Shown: positions 44,553 to 56,333 of the stretch, piece after piece
Position numbering within the stretch: the stretch's first letter is position 1
Layout: the number at the start of each line of letters is the position of its first letter
DNA from: Emmonsiellopsis sp. PD_33
Taxonomy: Eukaryota > Ascomycota > Eurotiomycetes > Onygenales > Ajellomycetaceae
NCBI GenBank assembly: GCA_032988165.1
Contig: JANTQF010000187.1
Coordinates: 1-64,000, forward strand
Direction: 5' to 3'
DNA: 64,000 nucleotides
The notes under the pieces: generated by a model
Seen by the model: only the letters and a program-made list of their open reading frames with translations
Database searches by the model: none
Told to the model about the DNA's origin: nothing
Position numbers and translations under genes: made by a program

Positions 44553-46526
44553 ATGTCTGCTACACAGCTGCTCAACCCCAAGGCGGAGTCGCGGGTATGG
44601 TCCCCTACTATCCTCCACCGCTTGCCCCTACGCTTCCTTGTCTGGTTTGGCTGACTTCTTATAGCGGAGAGGGGAAGCTTTGAGAGTCAACATCAGCGCT
44701 GGCGAAGGTCTCCAGGATGTTCTCAAGTCGAATCTCGGCCCCTCGGGCACCATAAAAATGTATGTCCAGTCCCCCCTTGGCTTGGAAAGTACCCCGCTAA
44801 CAGGTGTTTATAGGTTGGTTGATGGAGCCGGTGCGGTACGCATAACATCATATCCGTGTTTGGGAGACACACCTATACTCATACGTCTGTGCACTAGATC
44901 AAACTTACGAAAGATGGAAATGTCCTGCTTCGAGAGATGGTTTGTCTTGGTTCCTCCCCATCTATCAAGAATGCCTGCTAACCAGTTGATATAGCAAATT
45001 CAAAACCCCACAGCCGTAAGATAGACACCACTCTACGCGTTTGTCCCCTTCCATTACTTATAACGTACCCCGTAGGTCATGATTGCACGTGCGGCCACGG
45101 CACAAGATGATATCGCTGGTGATGGAACAACGTCAGTGGTTCTGCTTGTTGGAGAGCTGCTCAAGCAGGCCGATCGATATATCTCTGAAGGCTTGCACCC
45201 TCGGGTAGTAACAGATGGATACGAAATCGCCAAAAACGAGACACTTAAGGTATGTCTCCGATTCAATTTTATATCTAGCTCAATACTGATTTGCAGTAGT
45301 TCCTTGATGGATTCAAACTCCACAAAGAAATAGACAGAGAGCTGCTTATCTCCGTTGCACGAACTTCCCTCTCCACGAAACTGAATAGCGCTCTTGCCGA
45401 GAAATTAACACCTTCTATCGTCGATGCAGTCCTTGCCATCTACAAGGCCCCCGCAAAGCCCGATCTTCACATGATTGAGATCATGAAGATGCAACATCGA
45501 TCAGCATCTGACACACAGCTCATTCGAGGTCTAGCTTTGGATCACGGAGCGCGCCATCCCGACATGCCAAAACGCGTTGAAAACGCTTTTATCCTTACCT
45601 TGAACGTCAGTCTAGAGTACGAGAAGTCTGAAATCAACTCTGGATTCTACTATTCCAGCGCTGAGCAGAGAGACAAGTTGGTCGAGAGTGAGCGAAAATT
45701 CGTCGACGAGAAACTACGAAAGATCGTCGAGCTGAAGAAGCAAGTCTGCGGGGATGATCCGAAGAAGGGCTTCGTCGTCATTAACCAGAAGGGTATCGAC
45801 CCATTGAGTTTGGACGTGCTGGTCAAGAACGGAATCCTTGCCCTCCGAAGAGCCAAGCGCCGCAACATGGAGCGCCTACAGTTGGTATGTGGTGGCATCG
45901 CACAGAACAGCGTCGACGACCTCAAGCCAGAAGACCTCGGATGGGCTGGCCTGGTCTATGAACACCAGCTTGGCGAGGAGAAGTACACATTTGTGGAGGA
46001 GGTCAAGGACCCCAAGTCCGTCACCATCCTCATCAAGGGACCCAACCAGCACACCATCACACAAGTTACCGAAGCCGTTCGCGACGGCCTCCGCTCCGTC
46101 TACAACACAATTGTCGATGGCTGCGTCGTCCCCGGCGCCGGCTCCTTCCAGGTTGCTTGTGCTGCACATCTCTCTTCGGAGGCGTTCCGGAAGACAGTCA
46201 AGGGCAAAGCCAAGTGGGGCGTTGCTGCATTCGCTGATGCCTTGCTCGTCATTCCCAAAACGCTCGCGGCGAACTCCGGCCACGACATCCAAGACTCGCT
46301 TGCCGCGTTGCAGGATGAGCAGGCGGAGGGACATGTGGTTGGGCTTGATCTGACAACCGGTGAACCCATGGATCCCGTCCAGGCAGGCGTGTTCGATTCG
46401 TTCAGGGTTTTGCGGAATTGTGTCGCATCCAGCGCTGGTATCGCGTCGAACTTGCTGCTTTGTGATGAGCTGTTGAAGGCCAGACAGATGGGGAGGCAGG
46501 GTGGACCAGGGGGGATGGACGAGTAA
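44553..46526 (+). CDS. CCT6: CCT chaperonin zeta subunit
   Basis: The predicted protein is 540 aa from seven exons: 44553-44594, 44665-44759, 44814-44835, 44898-44939, 44995-45015, 45076-45249 and 45300-46526. CCT zeta is one of eight subunits of the cytosolic chaperonin that folds actin and tubulin. It starts MSATQLLNPKAES. Nucleotide-binding blocks include KSNLGPSGTIKM, KLTKDGNVLLREM and AGDGTTSVVLLVGELLKQA. Apical-domain sequence HGARHPDMPKRVENAFILTLNVSLEYEK and the C-terminal GEPMDPVQAGVFDSFRVLRN are as in other fungal zetas. The 5' part is shattered into exons of 22, 42 and 21 nt. It lies head-to-head with NOP56. Confidence 0.96.
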
Positions 46527-46979
46527 AGTATGAATTTTGGGGTAGGGAGGATATGAAGCTTCGAAATAGATGCGTGATGATTACTATTACTGTATTTGAC
46601 ATAGATACTCACTGGTTACTCATACGTTTGCTGGTGGAGGAATAATAAATGCAATGAAAAAGTTGGCTGGAGAAATATATATATTCTTCAGAATTGGCCC
46701 AGTGTTAACTCCCTTCCCCGCCGCATGCCAATTGCCAAAGCAAGAAGAGATGGATAAACATGCTCCTATATGCACTACAGTACTCAGGCGAAGATGAATG
46801 TAATACATAAGAGGCGGGGAATTCTCCAGAACAAAAAAAGAAACCATAAAAAATATCATATCAAAACTGGGTATCATTTATCATCAAGCCGGCCAAACCA
46901 ACCAAAGAACGCCTATCTACCATCCCATCCCGCCCCATGCTATGCTATACTATACTATATGCTATGCAATACCACGCCG
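46527..46979. other. Convergent intergenic region CCT6/MYST HAT
   Basis: 453 bp of 3' flanks. A TATAC/TATGC low-complexity run lies at about 46937-46968. No gene is seen. Confidence 0.6.
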
Positions 46980-48086
46980 TCATTCACTCGCATCCGCATC
47001 TTCCTCATCATCCTCCGGCGCCCACTCACCCAGGAAGCCCTCCTCCTTGACGGGATCCCGCAAGTCCACCCTATGAATCTTCACCCATTCCAACACACTC
47101 TGCTTCCTCACCACTGCCGTCTCAGCATCCGCATCCGCTCCAACTCCAGACCCAGACCCAGACCCAGACCCAGCCCCAATCCCACCAGCCGCAGGCGACG
47201 ACAGGTCCCTCTTCCTCTTCTTCCCCCCCTTCTCCGGCTCCACAATCCCCATCTCCTTCAACGCAGTAACAACATCCTCAACCAACATCCCCGTAGCCTG
47301 GCCAATTTCGCGAACCGTCATCTCCTCCCTTGCCATCTTCTTCTTCTTCCCCTTTGCCCCCGCCGGGCGAAACTCGATATGTCCATGCGGATCGCCACCG
47401 GGGGGTCCCAGGAGGAAAAACCGCGCAATCCGCTCCTCCCAGAAGCGAACATAGCTGCGTCTCCCCATCTCGCTAAGCGGGCGCTCGGGACCGCCAATCA
47501 TCCCGCCCTCCCATTCCCACGCGCTGAGTTTGTAACTGATGCCCATGAGCAGTTTGCCCAGCTGCTTGTGCTGATAGGGCGGGAAGATGAGGATGCAGGC
47601 GAGATTATTAGCGTCCCAGGACATTTTCTCCTTGGAAAAGTAGCCGAGGACATGGTAATCATCCGGATCATGCGGGCTGGTGAAGGTGAGGATGTAGTAG
47701 AGGAACGAGGAGACGTCGAAGAAGACGGACTTGTGGTCCAGGAATAGCTTCGCGAATAAGGAGAGGTTCTGCGCGTAGAGTTTGTAATCTTCCCCGTCGA
47801 TTTCCCAGATCGAGTAGCCGCCGTAACTGTACACTTGGGTGCCCGGGGGCGTAGTTCTGTGCTCGCAAACGCGTGTATGGCCCAGGTAGGGGGATTCGTC
47901 ACAGGAGTAGCGGAAGCACCATTGGCATACGTAGAGGCGGTCTGTGTCCCTGCCCACGAGCTCTTCTGGGTAGAGAGAGTGGAACCACGTTTTGAAGAGG
48001 ATGTTGCCCAGAACGACCTGCTGGATGGTGCGGTCGGGGCCTGGTTTGGAGGCGCGGGCGGACGACGAGCGGTCGTTGGCAGGCAT
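46980..48086 (-). CDS. SAS2: MYST-family histone acetyltransferase, Sas2-like
   Basis: A single exon encodes 368 aa. No chromodomain precedes the MYST core. The C2HC finger is C54-x2-C57, H70, C74. The core has SIWEIDGEDYKLYAQNLSLFAKLFLDHKSVFFDV with the autoacetylated lysine equivalent at K119. The catalytic cysteine equivalent is C164 in NLACILIFPPYQ and the catalytic glutamate E201 in GGPERPLSEMG. The acetyl-CoA loop reads Q-H-K-Q-L-G instead of the usual Q-x-x-G-x-G. C-terminal region REIGQATGMLVEDVVTALKEMGIV is the family winged helix, followed by a Gly/Ser repeat. Sas2 enzymes acetylate H4K16. Sas2 versus other small MYST members is inferred from length and the finger. Confidence 0.8.
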   Translation of the reverse strand: MPANDRSSSARASKPGPDRTIQQVVLGNILFKTWFHSLYPEELVGRDTDRLYVCQWCFRYSCDESPYLGHTRVCEHRTTPPGTQVYSYGGYSIWEIDGEDYKLYAQNLSLFAKLFLDHKSVFFDVSSFLYYILTFTSPHDPDDYHVLGYFSKEKMSWDANNLACILIFPPYQHKQLGKLLMGISYKLSAWEWEGGMIGGPERPLSEMGRRSYVRFWEERIARFFLLGPPGGDPHGHIEFRPAGAKGKKKKMAREEMTVREIGQATGMLVEDVVTALKEMGIVEPEKGGKKRKRDLSSPAAGGIGAGSGSGSGSGVGADADAETAVVRKQSVLEWVKIHRVDLRDPVKEEGFLGEWAPEDDEEDADASE

Positions 48087-49052
48087 TGTGATGGCGAGGA
48101 GCAGGGCCGCGCGCTGCTAGGAATCCGGCTGCCTATGGAACCGGGGCCTCAAGGCGCACGCAATGGTGGAGTTGAATTTACCGTCCTTGACGCGCGGGAT
48201 ATTTCATTGCTGCGGCGAGATTTCGTCAAACGCAGCGCCACGGGAGTTATTGTTGCCCCGAGTCTCGTGTGTTCGTCAGACGATATGTTGGCGCCTTGAG
48301 CCTCGCCTCTCTGAGCGTCGCAATGGGTTCGAAATCGGCGTGGAATTTGCCTCTCGCGAGCTGGTGGTGCTGGGCTCTGCTGGGCTTTGATTCGTTGGAT
48401 GTCGCGTATAATTGAAAACGCGAAAAAAGTCTCCCGAGTCCGCAGGCAGCCGAATAAAGCGGCGGTCATGTGACGGACACGCCAGATCGGGCATAGCGGG
48501 GCAGGCGGGGCGCGGAGACAGACTGGGACTAGCGTGGGCGATGACGAGGTGGTGAGAGCCTCGTCCAGCTCCAAGCTGCAACCTCATCTCTACCTCATCT
48601 CTATACATCGCTTCTGCTCAGTTACGGAGAGCAACAGTCTCTTGTTCGTGTGGTTGTGGTATTGTTCTGTCTAGAGTCAGCCTCTGTCAAGGCCCGCGGG
48701 CGAAAAGACACCCCTCGTTGTATGCGTTAGTGCCCGTGTTGGCTCGAGAGCATCCCCCCCGCAAACTGCCGCAAGAAAGCTACTGCCTGGCTGATGCTGG
48801 CTGGCCCAACGCCGACTTTCTCCTTCGTCTGGAGAACATAAGCTGTCAGCTTCCAGAGAGCTCCTGCCCTTTTTTGCTGGCTGGCCCTATCCTCCTCTTG
48901 TACTCTATCTCCATACCTCCATACCTACTCCCTATTCTTCCCTCCTCTAGCGCTGCAATATCTATATCCTTTTGGATAGACAAGACTGGTATTGCCGTAC
49001 GGCAGACATCCATCTATCCTTTTTGCTTGGCCGTGGTTTGTTCACGAACTAA
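48087..49052. promoter_or_regulatory. Divergent region MYST HAT / RRM-UBA gene
   Basis: 966 bp between diverging genes. Open frames here lack codon structure; one plus-strand frame (48718-49167) overlaps the start of the next gene and could at most be an upstream ORF. An ACGCGAAAA (MBF/E2F-like) element lies near 48417-48425. The right part is pyrimidine-rich leader. Confidence 0.45.
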
Positions 49053-52000
49053 ATGCCTGCCGCTCCAATGCTGGCCCCTTTTCGCATCAGGGATCTCCTG
49101 GATCCCACCCCGGATGATCATTCTGAACAATCTGATCGTCAAGTTCAAGAACCGCAGTCCAGAGTGAGACCCAGCTACTCTCAAAGTTCGGACCCGGCCA
49201 CCGGAAGCAACACGAGCCGGCCACAGTCATTATTGGAGATTTGCTCAATAATATCAAAACAATTGGATGGAGCAAACTCTGGAGATGACTCAATGTGGCA
49301 TGATGGTGGGATCCATCTCACCCATGGTTCACCAACGCACCAAGGCTCCGTGGCTAGGGATATCGATGCGCCCGTTGTGAGACCTGCTCCGGAGCAGACA
49401 CCAAACCGTGATGGCGTCGTCCAAATTTCGGCCGAAGAGTACGACGAAACCATTTCCCGCCATCCTCTGGCAAAGCTCTCATATACGGATAATGATGATG
49501 GAGATATGATCACCGTGAGTGAAGAATTCTTTCCTTGGCCGTTGATTATGATTTATTTTGCAAGCAGTAACCATATATTTCTTTAATAGGTTGGTTCGTC
49601 TTTCGAGCTCACGCAGCAACTTAGCGAGCCACACTGGGAAAAAGTGCCCAACACAAGATTGAGGCCTACCTATGATCCCACGTCCGAAGCGCCAATGCAT
49701 ATATTTGACATACAGCGGTCTGAATCTGTTTTGGATGTTTGGAGGAGCTTCGAAAAACGAACTTCGGCGCGCTCTGGGCCGGGTGGGGTGCAAAAACGCA
49801 CTCTTCTGGATGATTCCGGTAAGGGGAGTGTCAGTGGTGATGATGTATGCAGTAACGACATGTACGATAATACTATGAGGACAGACTGGCCTCACATCCA
49901 CGACATCATCGATAAGAAAGACGATCCCCGTTATCGCTGGTTTAAATCGTGCAATCCTCCTAGCATTACACAGTCGACCAGGGAAACCCACACTAAAGTT
50001 GCTCCTGAGGAACCACACCCAGAAGAGAAAACGCCTGGCAATATCGAATCTGATGCAGGCAATACTGTACCTCCGGGTATCACCTCCAGTGCATTAACTG
50101 AGGAGGGAAAGAAACAGGTATTTCTCCATTTCAATTTTATGCGTAAGAAGAATCTAACATAATTTCTAGGCACAAAAAATCGGCGCCCGAATTCGTGCTG
50201 CTCAGGCAGAAACTCTCCAATCGTTCACAGTACCTACTGAGAATCCCTGGGCATCGTTTAGCCATGGCCAATCGGCTTTTGGATCCCATATTCCTTCTCA
50301 AAGAGAACCGGAAAGCCACGAATCGCCTATTGAAGATGGCAAGCCGCTGTTGGCTGCCTTCGAGGCTGAACTGTCAAGGATCATGGAGACCAAGCCAGGA
50401 GCGGACTCAAACATTACCAAAGAAATAGACAAGGAAATCACAACGGAAACTGGGTTGCCGCCATCGCCACCGCCGCCACCTCCAAAGAGCTCCAGGCCGG
50501 CTTCTGCGACTCCGTCTCTACCAACACCCGTAGAAATGCTAACACAAACAACTAATAGTTTGTTGGGACGGATTGGCCATTTTACATCGGAATTAAAATC
50601 CAAAATCCCAGATATCGAACGTCGATTAGCAGAAACACAGCAGAATCTCCCGACCAATGTGGAAACCACGGTACTTAGCACCCTCAGTGCGATTGGTAGC
50701 CAAGTCCAAGGTTTGGCAAATACCATGCAGGATGCTGCTGCTGCTGCTCGCGCAGCTGCCGACAAAAGAAGAGAGGCGGATTCGAAGGGGTTTGAACAAG
50801 TCATGAATGATCTCCGCAATCTTGCGCGTCGCTTGCGGGAAATGAGGCTAACTCTATCCCCATTCGAAACACTACCTGACCCAGAAGAAGGGCAACCAGA
50901 GGAAAAGCAGCCTGGTAGTGAAAACTTTGAGGTTCGACCTTCCTCAGGAGAAAATGTCGACTCAAGCTTTTCTCTAGATAGAAACCTTGCTCCCGTTATT
51001 GTCGAGTTGGTAACGGGACAACCTCGCAATCTGCCGCCTGTCGAAGGCGAGTCTCGGGAGGAAAGCAACTCGGTCTCTTGGACCCAGTCCCGTACCAACC
51101 CCGTAGGGCACGAATCCACCCCCCCAGCCTCGATAGAACGACAGTCTGCGGACACTGGTATTAATACACTATTTATTGGAAATGTTGCGCTTGGGGTCAC
51201 GGAGAAGAAGATACATGATGCTTTTGCCAACAAAGGATTTTTGGGCAAAGTCAATCTGCCTCTAGATGCTGTAACCAGAAAACATGCTGGTTTTGGTTAC
51301 GTCGAGTTCCCTTGTTACGAAGCGGCATCCGGTGCAATGCGGGCTCTTCAAGGGACATCTGTGGATGGCCAATCAATCAACCTTGAATTCAGTCATGAAT
51401 CCGCCCTGAAAAAATCCGAAGCTCCAGGTAACATTGTACAACCGCGCTTCAAAACAACGCGTCAATTTTCACGATCCCCTGACTCTGCTAACATACGCCG
51501 CCCGGCTGTAACCTTTGACGATGAAAGCTTTCCGACCATAAGCACCCCCAATATCCGCCGGGCTAAGTCGCTTGGGTCACTACGTCGGTCGCACACGAAA
51601 CGAACTCGTAACGTTGCCACCCGTGCCATTGGTGATGTTAAAGAGCCATCTTCGGACGACGACGAGTTGTATGCTCCTACTCTCGATCCAAACTATCGAA
51701 GGTCCAGCGTACGCGAGAGAGACCCACCTAGTGTTCCAGCGGAAATGCCCATTAGCAATACACTGTTGGACCAGCAAGAGGTTGACCCTGAATTTTCGGC
51801 GCGATACCCGTCGCTGTCTGCGATGGCACGTTTCCCTACTGTTTCTCAGTTTGAAGCTCGCAACTCCATTGCGCAACAATCCCAGCCAGGAGGTAAACCT
51901 GAGATTGGAATACCTAACACCTCCACTCCACCTCCACGGGACTCCGCCCAGGCGATTCAACCAGATAGCGCCCCCCTCCCTGGCTCTTGGCCACCGGAGA

Positions 52001-52557
52001 ACCATGGCACCCAGTCCCTTGAGCCTCCCGTGTCATCGCCAGCCCTGAGCGGTGAACTGCGTCGTTCTAATACCACCATAGCGTCCGATCCAGCAGCGAG
52101 ACTCCAAGGCCCATTTGTTCCCCTAACGGAGCACCGACAACACCATAGGTATCCCGCTATTCGACGAAGCGCCACGGAACGCCAACATCGCCGACCCCTT
52201 GGTAGACAACGTCACACTACGGATGCTCGTTCGTTGTACGATGGATATCGACAAGCCCTTTCAGCAGAAATCGTTTCCAATATTCCAGGCAGTTTTCCTG
52301 CTGAAACCCCGGCTGCTCCCATGAATGTGGGCATGCCACATCCGCCTTTGCCTCCTAAGCTAGAGATGCAAGAGCAACGAACTCCAAGTCATATTGACCG
52401 TTGTCTTCGCCAACTCGAGCTTCTTGGCTATGGGGAGAATCGCCCTGCCGATGTACTGATGATATATGCTAGGGCGGCAAATGGCAACCTCGACGAGGCG
52501 ATTGAGATGATTGAGGAAGAAAGGAAGGTATATGAGCAACGGACGCGGTTGCATTGA
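49053..52557 (+). CDS. RRM and UBA domain protein
   Basis: The predicted protein is 1125 aa from exons 49053-49514, 49590-50117 and 50170-52557. A PB1-like acidic turn (YTDNDDGDMIT/VGSSFELTQQL) spans intron 1 at about residues 145-168. A coiled or helical Ala-rich segment follows near residue 530. One RRM lies at about 664-745, with RNP2 LFIGNV and RNP1 HAGFGYVEF. The protein ends in a UBA-type three-helix segment (RQLELLGYGENRPADVLMIYARAANGNLDEAIEMIEEE). Long Ser/Pro-rich linkers separate the domains. RNA binding and ubiquitin binding in one polypeptide suggest a link between RNA and protein turnover, but its substrate is unknown. The start ATG was chosen as the first in frame. Confidence 0.78.
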
Positions 52558-52941
52558 TTTGGACGACGAAATCAGTCTTTTGTTTTCTCATTTTGTATTA
52601 TTTATGTTGGGGATTTGTTGTCTTCTTAGCTGCTGTTTGAAATTTAAAATTACGATTTTCCTTATATTACCTTCTCAACATTTACCTAACTATTAGGGAA
52701 CCTGTCTTTATGTTTTTCGGGACTCAGGAGCGTTGAAAAATCTATACTATGCCATATACAGATTTGCTATGCCTCGTCATTGTTAGCTTAGTCATGCCAA
52801 TTGGACCGCCAAGAAAATTGTAGAAAGCTCCAACACCGTCATCGCCAAATAAATAATTTGTCTCAGCCCGCAACCCCAATTCCCCGAAATAGCCACAACA
52901 AACCCGGCGTACTTCGCGCCCCCCTATAAACGAGCAAAGCA
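52558..52941. other. Tandem intergenic region RRM-UBA / AsnRS
   Basis: 384 bp: the 3' flank of one gene and the promoter of the next. The left half is T-rich. No element stands out. Confidence 0.55.
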
Positions 52942-54794
52942 ATGCTCGTATGGCGGAGATGTCTGACCACGTCCGCATCGGCACTATCTGGTCAAAAATC
53001 CCCACTACAATTGCGATGCGCCCAGCTCTTGAACGCAGCATCTAAACTCACCGCTGCTGATTCCACGACTCAAGGCCCGCTAGATAACCAAGAGATCCGT
53101 GTGCAGGGCTTCATACGCTCCGTGCGGAAGCAGAAACGGTTCGCGTTCGCAGAGATTTCGGATGGGTCGACGGTTAAGTCCTTACAGGCGATCTTGACGC
53201 CGGGGCAGGCTGCTGCGTATGTTTTTTTTTTGTTCAGGTTCTATGACGCAATGCGGTTCAATTGGGCTGTTGCTGGGTTTCGTGGAGGATGTTAGACGGG
53301 TTTGAATTTTGCTGACGGGGACACTTTCGTGGTTTTTTTGCAGGTTGACGACTGGCACGGCGGTTGATGTTCGCGGGTTGTGGAAGCCTTGTCCTCCGGG
53401 CAAGGAGCAGAGTCATGAGCTTCAGGCGACGGAAGTGAGGGTTACGGGCGAGGCAGATTCGGAGGTGGGTTGTCAATTTACTTTTCCATCTACGTTTAGC
53501 GGAGGAATTGACTAGCTGACCATCTTCTTGATCGGTGCAGACATACCCGATACAAAAGAAATACCATAGCCCAGACTTCCTTCGACAGATACCCCACCTA
53601 CGGATCCGCACCCCATTCAACTCCCTCCTCTCGCGGCTTCGATCAGAATGCATTTTCCAACTAGGACAGGTGTTCCACTCGCGATCTGGTAGCCATTTCG
53701 TCCAGGTTCAACCACCGCTGATCACGTCGTCCGATTGCGAGGGTGCGGGGGAGGTTTTCACCGTGGTTGCGGGGGATAAATCGGAAACAGCAGATACAGA
53801 GGACTTTTTCCGCTCGCCAAAGTATCTCACGGTATCATCGCAGTTGCACCTAGAAGCGTATGCGGCCGAGTTGGGGAATGTATGGGCATTGTCTCCGACA
53901 TTTAGAGCGGAGAGGAGCGATACCCCGCGCCATCTGAGCGAGTTCTACATGCTCGAAGCCGAGATGAATTTTGTCGAGAGCTTGGATGAGCTCATGGATA
54001 CGGTCGAGTCGTTGATTCGCGACCTTACGCAACGGCTTTATAATACACCCGTCGCGGAAGAGATCTTCGCGGCGAAAAGGACTGGAGAGTCTGGCCAGGA
54101 AAGTGTTGATGAAGCGCTTCGCGGACGGTGGTTGGCGATAATTGAGGGGGGTAAATGGCCCCGAATCACCTACGCGGATGCGACTGAGTTGCTACAGAAT
54201 GCTGTCGATTCGAAGACGGCTACTTTTAAGTTTCCCCCATCCTGGGACGAGGGACTACAGCTCGAGCATGAGAAATTTATCGTTGATGAGGTCGGGAAAG
54301 GGGCCCCTGTATTCGTGACCGACTATCCGAAGAAGGTGAAGCCATTCTACATGGCCCCCTCGGTGATGATCCCAGATGGGGCCGCAACAAATCCCGCCCC
54401 CGCAAGCGAAACAGTAGCCTGCTTCGACCTCCTCATGCCCGAAATCAGCGAAGTAGTCGGTGGCTCGCTCCGTGAATACCGCCTACCAAATCTCATCCAA
54501 AACATGCGCGAGCACGGACTTATCAAGACCACCACCAATGACGCCCCCTCTCCCGCCTCTACTCCCAACTCCGTCTCTCCCGAATCTCCCGCCACAACAA
54601 CCGCATACCCGTATCTCCAGCCGAACGAGCATCTCGGCTCCATCCAGTGGTACGCAGATCTCAGGAGATGGGGCAGCGCACCGCACGGAGGGTTTGGACT
54701 GGGCTTTGATAGGTTCCTGGGATATCTTGCTGGTGTCTCTAGTCTAAGAGATGTTGTGCCGTTCCCTAGACATGCGGGGAGGGCTGAATGTTGA
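52942..54794 (+). CDS. SLM5: Asparaginyl-tRNA synthetase, mitochondrial
   Basis: The predicted protein is 549 aa from exons 52942-53216, 53344-53464 and 53541-54794. The start MLVWRRCLTTSASALSGQ is Arg/Ser-rich without acidic residues, as in mitochondrial targeting peptides. The OB-fold anticodon domain begins IRVQGFIRSVRKQKRFAFAEI and is completed by splicing. Class II motif 1 is near HSRSGSHFVQVQPPLI, motif 2 is FRAERSDTPRHLSEFYMLEAEM, and motif 3 is HGGFGLGFDRFLGYL. It charges mitochondrial tRNA-Asn. A Ser/Pro/Thr-rich insert (about residues 462-485) is not typical of the catalytic core. Asn versus Asp specificity is inferred from FRAERSDTPRHL and overall layout. Confidence 0.92.
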
Positions 54795-54899
54795 GGGGGT
54801 AAGAGTGGGATATGTCATAGTCAGGGGCTTTATTTCCAGTTTCTTGCTATCTAGGAAATGTGTTGGTTGGTTTATAGATTTTTGAGAGAGCTATTCTTT

Positions 54900-54918
54900 C
54901 ACACACACACACACACAC
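54900..54918. repeat. CA dinucleotide repeat
   Basis: About nine pure CA units in the 3' flank of the AsnRS gene. Confidence 0.9.
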
Positions 54919-56075
54919 CCCTTTGTATTATTATTTATTTATTGCTGTTCATGATGATAGAATGTATACTACTAGAGGAAAGATATATTTGGGTGGGAGT
55001 TTGATTGTTTGTTTTTGAAGCTATGTCAAGTTCTATACCCATACCCTCCATATCTACGTCTGTCTGAGCCTAGCTTGCTGGATTGATATCCTTATGCCTG
55101 ATTCGAATTTCTCATTTAGCGAGTAGTTTTATGGCTGGGGGATTATATGTCCTTTGACTACTATTCCATATGTTTCTCTGAACCAGCAGCCGAAGGTGCA
55201 TTCCCCAATACTGCACCGCTCCTAGATCCCTTCTTCATCCCCACTGAACTTGTCCTTGTACTACATGTACACGGTATGCACTAAAGGCAGGTTTCTAACC
55301 CCTTCAAACACATGACGATCTGGAGCGTTATTGATAGAGAGAGAGGGGTCAGTCTTGCCTTAACTATGTATATCTCCCACTACCGGAACTGCCATGTACT
55401 GTACATACTAGTTGCCACCTCGTAAGGGTGGTTGGTTGGCGGATAGATTTCTTGGTAGGGTCCCAACACATCTTCCCGAATGGACCCGCCTCATTTAAGA
55501 TAGATAGCATTGACGACGATGTGAGGCTCAACTGATTGTTTGGATACAGCCTGAGGGTGATGGTAGCCTAGCGGGGGCTATGTATCGCCTCATGACCGAT
55601 ATATGGCCTTCGGAGACTTCTACGATAGAAGTAAAAATAAATGGGATCAAACGGAAACTAATAAGCTTATCTGACCCCTCAAATCTCTCCCGCTCCCCTG
55701 TAGATGACGCACTGCATTTATATTGATAGTAATAATGATGAGAATAACTATCAAATGATGACGATCTACTCCGTCATTTGCTAGAATAAAACTGGATATA
55801 GAGCCGGGCTGATTAACCTTAAATCATCTACCTTCCTTGAAACTCATCGAAAGACCTAGAAAAGGGCAAGTAAACTCGCCACTATTTCGTACATAGGAGC
55901 GTGGGACTCCTCTACCTCCAAGACGTGACATCTTACTTACATGGAAATGTCTCTAAATAGCCACGTCCTCGTTTTCATCCTTCATCCGGGCTGGATTGGT
56001 CCCGTCAAACTGACGTTATTCGTTTGCTAAACTCGTGGAAAGAGAAGAGTTCTTTTATATCAATTCGCCCAAGGT

Positions 56076-56333
56076 TTAAATTATTAATAGCACATGATTA
56101 GCTACCAAATCCCCCGCGAGTTCTAGAACTTCAGATCCAGTCTGGGAATTTGGTATTTTATGATTGAGCTCACGGGCAAAGGCATTCAAAAAAGCCTCCC
56201 GGCTCCAGTGCCATATTCGGTAACGATGAGATATGAGAGAAGTCGAGGGAACGAAAAAGAAACGGGGACTGAATTCATTGCTTGAGCAAGTTATGATGAA
56301 TCTTCTTTTTCCCGCGTGTCGGAACCAGATCAT
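56076..56333 (-). pseudogene. Possible gene relic
   Basis: An 85-codon minus-strand frame contains protein-like text, YRIWHWSREAFLNAFARELN then TGSEVLELAGDLVANHVL, with amphipathic helical periodicity. There is no matching promoter, intron or downstream continuation, and flanking frames are broken. I cannot name a family. It may be a fragment of a decayed gene or chance. Confidence 0.2.

Noticed and set aside
46770..47747. 325-codon plus-strand frame across the MYST gene
   Set aside because: Antisense, His/Pro/Arg-rich low complexity; the minus strand holds a full catalytic domain.
48718..49167. 149-codon plus-strand frame before the RRM-UBA gene
   Set aside because: It overlaps the real start in another frame and its translation is a hydrophobic/Ser mix. 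At most an upstream ORF.
55735..55815. ATGATGA boxes followed by CTGA, box C/D snoRNA-like
   Set aside because: No terminal stem and no clear rRNA complementarity next to a D box; two C-like boxes in a GATGA-rich stretch are likely chance.
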